A stretch of DNA of 64,000 nt. Origin: CAVVXN01 sp963772585. Lineage in GTDB: Bacteria; Planctomycetota; PLA2; JAEUHO01. Shown piece by piece: positions 60,686-64,000 of the stretch. The translations under genes and the position numbers were made by a program. The stretch is taken from positions 710,597 to 774,596 of the forward strand of contig CAVYXV010000007.1 in NCBI GenBank assembly GCA_963772585.1, read 5' to 3'. Below the pieces are notes generated by a model. That model was not told the DNA's origin. It ran no database searches and saw only the letters and a program-made list of their open reading frames with translations. Within the stretch, counting starts at the first letter, position 1, and each line of letters opens with the position of its first letter.

Positions 60686-61984
60686 TCAGGGAAGAGGGAG
60701 TTGCCGTGGGAAACCGGTCAGGAACAGGACCGCCAGTGAGGTATCTACCAAGTTGCTTCCCTGCTCAGGGTTGCCCTCCCTTGCCGCCGACCACCCTCCA
60801 TCCTCCCGCTGTCGGCGCAGCAACCAGCGGCACGCAGACTCGAACCATGGGGTCGTCTGGAACGGAACGTCCTCCCTGTCCTTGCTAGTGGAGGCATACG
60901 CATGCGCTCTGGACAAGGCAAGAAGTGTGTAGTAGTGCCCCGTCCCCGGGTCGTCCAGCGGGAACCCGTGAACCGGCACTCGCAACGTCGCGCCCGCTCC
61001 TCCGTGCAGAACTACTGTTTGCTCTTCGCGAGCGGCTCCCGGCGTAAGTTCGCTCAGCGCGTGTAGTCCCCTCCGAATGAACCGGCTCATGTGCAATCGG
61101 GAGACTGCGGCCTTCGTCTCAGAGGCACTTAGCACCCGCTGCGCCAACAGCAGGTTGCCGATCCCGATGAAGGTGCCAAGCGGGTACCCCTCTTTGACCA
61201 CCTTGCGACCAACATACGCGCGACGGGGCTCATACATCCAAGTGCCGTCTTGCAGCTGCTCCGCGCAGAGCCCACGAGCGTGGCGCGCCCACACCGCGGA
61301 GTTGGGTTCCACCCCGAGCACACAGGCTGCGTGCAAGCCCATCACAGCGAAGAGACTGGTCGATATGTTCGGTATCAGCCCAGGCGACGCTGGCAGAGCG
61401 ACCGTGCGTCCTTCCTCGCCCCCTCCCGGCGTGACGTAGCCCCACCAACCTGAGCGTTTGTCGATTCCAAGGCAGAGGGACCGCGTCAACCGCGGAGCCT
61501 TGGCTTTCGGCCCCACGTCACAAGCCAGAAGGAGAAGAGCCAAGCCGCAGCAATACGTGTCGTAGTCGAAGTACGCTAACCGAGAGGGAGAATCATCGAA
61601 GACGAAGCCCGCCGCCTTGGCGACGTGATCACCCTCGTCGGACGCATCGGCACAATGGAGTGCAAGCCCGACAAGGAGGCTCGTCGCAATCTCCGGATGG
61701 GCCCCAGCCTTCGGCTCGAGGAAGGACCCATCGGCCTTCTGATGTGCCTTCAGGAAGCGGACGGCCTCCGCTACTGCGAGCGGCGCCGCCCTCGCCGAGG
61801 GGCCCACGGCGGAGTTCCCGGACTGCCCCGGATCGTCGGCACGGGCACGACTGATTGGCGCAGCGCCCAAGCTCCAAGACACAGCAACCACGAGAAGGCA
61901 TGTGCAGGACTGCGCCAGCACCTGAAAGATTGCATTGATGAAATGCCTACCTCTGAAGCGGCAGATGTCCGAGGAGCCGTTCAT
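60686..61984 (-). CDS. Exported protein with prenyltransferase/squalene-cyclase-like repeats
   Basis: 432 residues. N-terminal helix (FQVLAQSCTCLLVVAVSWSL) then ISRARADD, a signal peptide. The body has alpha/alpha-barrel repeats with QxxDGxW-like motifs: FLKAHQKADGSFLEPKAGA, CAEQLQDGTWMYEPRRAYV, WLLRRQREDGGWSAAREGN. This is the fold of terpene cyclases and prenyltransferase beta subunits; many bacterial exported members have no known enzyme activity. No DCTAE or DxDD motif is visible. Follows an RHS fragment by nine bases on the same strand. Confidence 0.72.
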   Translation of the reverse strand: MNGSSDICRFRGRHFINAIFQVLAQSCTCLLVVAVSWSLGAAPISRARADDPGQSGNSAVGPSARAAPLAVAEAVRFLKAHQKADGSFLEPKAGAHPEIATSLLVGLALHCADASDEGDHVAKAAGFVFDDSPSRLAYFDYDTYCCGLALLLLACDVGPKAKAPRLTRSLCLGIDKRSGWWGYVTPGGGEEGRTVALPASPGLIPNISTSLFAVMGLHAACVLGVEPNSAVWARHARGLCAEQLQDGTWMYEPRRAYVGRKVVKEGYPLGTFIGIGNLLLAQRVLSASETKAAVSRLHMSRFIRRGLHALSELTPGAAREEQTVVLHGGAGATLRVPVHGFPLDDPGTGHYYTLLALSRAHAYASTSKDREDVPFQTTPWFESACRWLLRRQREDGGWSAAREGNPEQGSNLVDTSLAVLFLTGFPRQLPLP

Positions 61985-61993
61985 GTCTCTCTC

Positions 61994-63264
61994 CTAGTAT
62001 CGAACTCCTGGCGGCTCCCCGTGAGGGCCAGGGCGCCGTCGCCCGGGAATCTTGGGCATCCGGGGATTCCCAAAGGACGCAGTTTCCGGGACCGTTAGCG
62101 AGCTGCCCGTCCCTGCTGCAATCGGCGGCAAGAGCATGTCGCGGGCGATGTCCACCCCGAGTATCTGACAAGCCGGGTAGACGCCCGATACAAAGAACGA
62201 CTCGTACCATGCATCCCACAGGCGAATCACACCCTCGAAGTAAACCTGCGTGATCAACTCCACGCCTCCGCCCTCCGGTCCGCGCCCCCTTTCAACCTGG
62301 CCATGTTCCTGGCGAGCCATGCGGTGCGCTGGGTCAACCCCGGGAGGTCCTCCCGGGGGCCCTCCGAGATTAGTAATGGACGGCTGGTTCGTCGTACGCG
62401 TGACCTTCCACACGCGCGCCCAGTACAGGTGGTCCGTTTTCCAGGTGTGCTCGAGGAAGTTTCCGGTCTGCTTCCACTTATCATCCTTGATCAGGCCTGT
62501 CGAACCCAGGTCCTCCACATACTCAATCTCGTACCACACCACCATCGAGCTGGCTATGTGGCGGTATCGTTCCAGCGTCACAATGCCGCCCAGATCGGTC
62601 TGGCCCTCAAGGGTGTCAAGATCTCTCTGCATCTCGAACACGGTCGGATCTGCGAGTGGCAGCTCTGTAGGTTGCGCTTCGAGCCCCATGGGATCCGATA
62701 GGGCCGTCGGCCTTGAGAGAACATACTCGTAGAGAGAGAACCCATGAGAATGGGTAATCGGATCCCGTTGGTGGAACCGACCGCTCTTGGGGTCGTAGAC
62801 CCGCGCTCTATAGGAATAGAGCCCGTCCTCTGGATCGTACTCACGGTCCGTGTAGAGGTACGGGTTTGCGATGGCGCTCTGGGTTACTAGGTTCCCCTGC
62901 TGGTCACGGATCGTCGGCAGCCCGTAGACGTCATAGGTCACCCACTCGACGACCGCCCCGGTCGGCTGGGGAACACCTCCGTCACAGACCCCAATGCCTG
63001 CTGATGGTAGTGGAACCGCAACACCTCGGTGGTGTTCTGGTTCCCGTTCACGTCCGCGATGTCCGCCCGGTCCATGCAGCGCGGCCGGTCGATCCCGTCC
63101 TCGTAGACGTAGCGCGCCTGCCAGTTCCCCACCGCGTCGTACTCCTCGACAACCTCGACGCCGTCGAGCAGGTAGCGGGTCGTAGCCCCGGCGGCCAACA
63201 CCTTCTCTACCCTACGCCCGAGCGCGTCGTAGTGGTAGTCGGCGATCAGGGTCAGGGTGCCGGA
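61994..63264 (-). pseudogene. RHS-repeat protein C-terminal tip, frameshifted
   Basis: The minus strand carries YD-repeats (LTLIADYHYDALGRRVEKVL, TRYLLDGVEVVEEYDAVGNW) followed in another frame by the RHS core end (VTYDVYGLPTIRDQQGNLVT, YTDREYDPEDGLYSYRARVY, DPKSGRFHQRDPITHSHGFS, YEYVLSRPTALSDPMGLE). The break is near 62985-62995, at GTGTTCCCCAGC. After the DPMG hallmark the last 220 residues are a variable tip (ending PPGVRY) that I do not recognise and that may be a toxin. The RHS frame opens directly after the stop of the next gene upstream with no start codon, so the long N-terminal part is missing. Confidence 0.85.
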
Positions 63265-63999
63265 CTACCGCCCAGGATCGACCACGCCCGCACGCAACAG
63301 AGACGCTGCCTCGTGGATGATCGCAGATCGAGTTATGTATGGCGGATAGTAGAGGTTTGGGCGCAGCTTAAACCATGGCGAGCCTGAACTCGTTGTCGGC
63401 GGGCGGAGGACCTTCGACAACTCAGGGAGGAATGGGAGTATCACGGCGACTCTCGTTACGCCCCGGTCATGTAGCAGACGAACGATGCCATCCTGCGCAT
63501 CAACTACATGCGCTATGCCGTATAGCACGACGAGTCGTCGCTTAGGAACGCGATTGATCCAGTGCTCAATGAGTAAGGATGCATCATAGCTGCTCGCTTG
63601 TAGGCGATGCTGGAAGTCCCGCGTGGACAGAGGAGGGGACGGCGGAAGGACGCGCTTCCTGTCCTCGACTCCCCGGGGTGGCATCTCGCAGAGCCCCCCT
63701 CCCGAACCCAAGGCTACGACGTCACATGTCGGATTCTGCTCAAGGAGATTGGCTGTCTGGTCAATGGGCCAGGGCCACACGTAGTGAAGCAGGGTCCGCA
63801 GCCGGATTCCTCGAAGTTCGGCATCACCGCGGAGGATTCCATCGATCAACCCTTGAGTGCCCTCGGGGAACGCCTCGAGCCCGAATGCCTGCTCTCTCCC
63901 ATCTGGGATCTCCGGGCAGAACACGTCTCGAACGACGTCCGCAAGACACACTCGGCAAAGGTCATCCGGATGAACGTCCGCCACGAGAAGTACTTCCAC
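63265..63999 (-). CDS. Hypothetical protein, possibly TraB/ChaN-like; 5' end may lie outside window
   Basis: 244 residues visible, reaching to the window edge (GTG 63997-63999 may not be the real start). Near the N terminus VLLVADVHPDDL and AFGLEAFPEGTQGLIDGILR, and later RRLVVLYGIAHVVDAQDGIV, form a spaced H / E / G-x-x-H arrangement like the Tiki/TraB/ChaN superfamily, but the match is weak. No other family recognised. Less GC-rich codon use suggests accessory DNA. Its TAG stop directly abuts the RHS fragment. Confidence 0.45.
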   Translation of the reverse strand: MEVLLVADVHPDDLCRVCLADVVRDVFCPEIPDGREQAFGLEAFPEGTQGLIDGILRGDAELRGIRLRTLLHYVWPWPIDQTANLLEQNPTCDVVALGSGGGLCEMPPRGVEDRKRVLPPSPPLSTRDFQHRLQASSYDASLLIEHWINRVPKRRLVVLYGIAHVVDAQDGIVRLLHDRGVTRVAVILPFLPELSKVLRPPTTSSGSPWFKLRPNLYYPPYITRSAIIHEAASLLRAGVVDPGR

Positions 64000-64000
64000 A

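Overview
This is a GC-rich (roughly 70%) stretch of a diderm bacterial chromosome. The evidence for a diderm is an outer-membrane beta-barrel, many predicted lipoproteins ending their signal peptides in Cys-Gly-rich lipoboxes, several multiheme c-type cytochromes, an alpha-2-macroglobulin, ECF sigma factors and a CHAT/TPR protein. No rRNA or other phylogenetic marker is present. The style (small ECF operons, carboxypeptidase-regulatory-like lipoproteins, CHAT plus subtilase, glycine-rich RRM protein) would fit Planctomycetota, Myxococcota, Acidobacteriota or a related uncultured phylum; this is an inference only.

Layout. 0-5.5 kb: a three-gene extracellular-electron-transfer-like module: outer-membrane porin, 17-heme cytochrome, and an 11-heme/cytochrome b fusion resembling CbcL-type quinol oxidoreductases. 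5.9-8.4 kb: three redox (MauE/DoxX-like and thioredoxin-like) genes. 8.4-13.3 kb (minus): a HypF without other hyp genes and a one-heme beta-propeller/TPR lipoprotein. 13.6-14.2 kb: DedA. 14.2-19.4 kb (minus): a tightly overlapping operon sigma factor - small beta-rich protein - TPR-CHAT protease - subtilisin-like lipoprotein protease, with a divergent lipoprotein. 21.3-26.1 kb: cis-prenyltransferase, a possible glycosyltransferase-like gene, a DUF4382 lipoprotein and glutamate dehydrogenase. 26.1-29.3 kb: an ArsR-controlled operon with a DUF318/ArsP-type permease and arsEFG-like genes (organoarsenical handling). 29.4-32.4 kb: hybrid histidine kinase and S4 protein. 32.7-33.9 kb: a secreted protein built of Cys-x-Gly-Lys repeats, frameshifted. 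34-35 kb: frameshifted Rrf2 regulator and RRM protein. 35.2-41.6 kb: giant alpha-2-macroglobulin. 42-45.6 kb: ExbD-like lipoprotein, small membrane proteins, NrsF-like anti-sigma and ECF sigma. 46-55 kb: a second cytochrome region (an eight- or nine-heme lipoprotein with Ig-like N terminus; an octaheme lipoprotein interrupted in frame by UGA), TPR and vWA-like proteins, a decayed metallophosphoesterase. 55-64 kb: an accessory region with DUF2156 protein, yeast-type cytosine deaminase, IS21 and IS3 remnants, two identical 46-bp tRNA-Asp 3' ends flanking a DUF433/DUF5615 toxin-antitoxin pair, a terpenoid-cyclase-fold secreted protein, and a frameshifted RHS tip.

Cross-cutting features. Three small dispersed repeat families (called R1, R2, R3 here) sit at gene ends, several starting exactly at a stop codon. 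At least seven genes show single-base frameshifts, several at G/C homopolymers, so either local gene decay or residual consensus indels must be considered. The most interesting candidates are the octaheme cytochrome with an in-frame UGA followed by a SECIS-like hairpin, the sigma/CHAT/subtilase operon, the complete quinone-to-outside electron conduit, and the Cys-x-Gly-Lys repeat protein.
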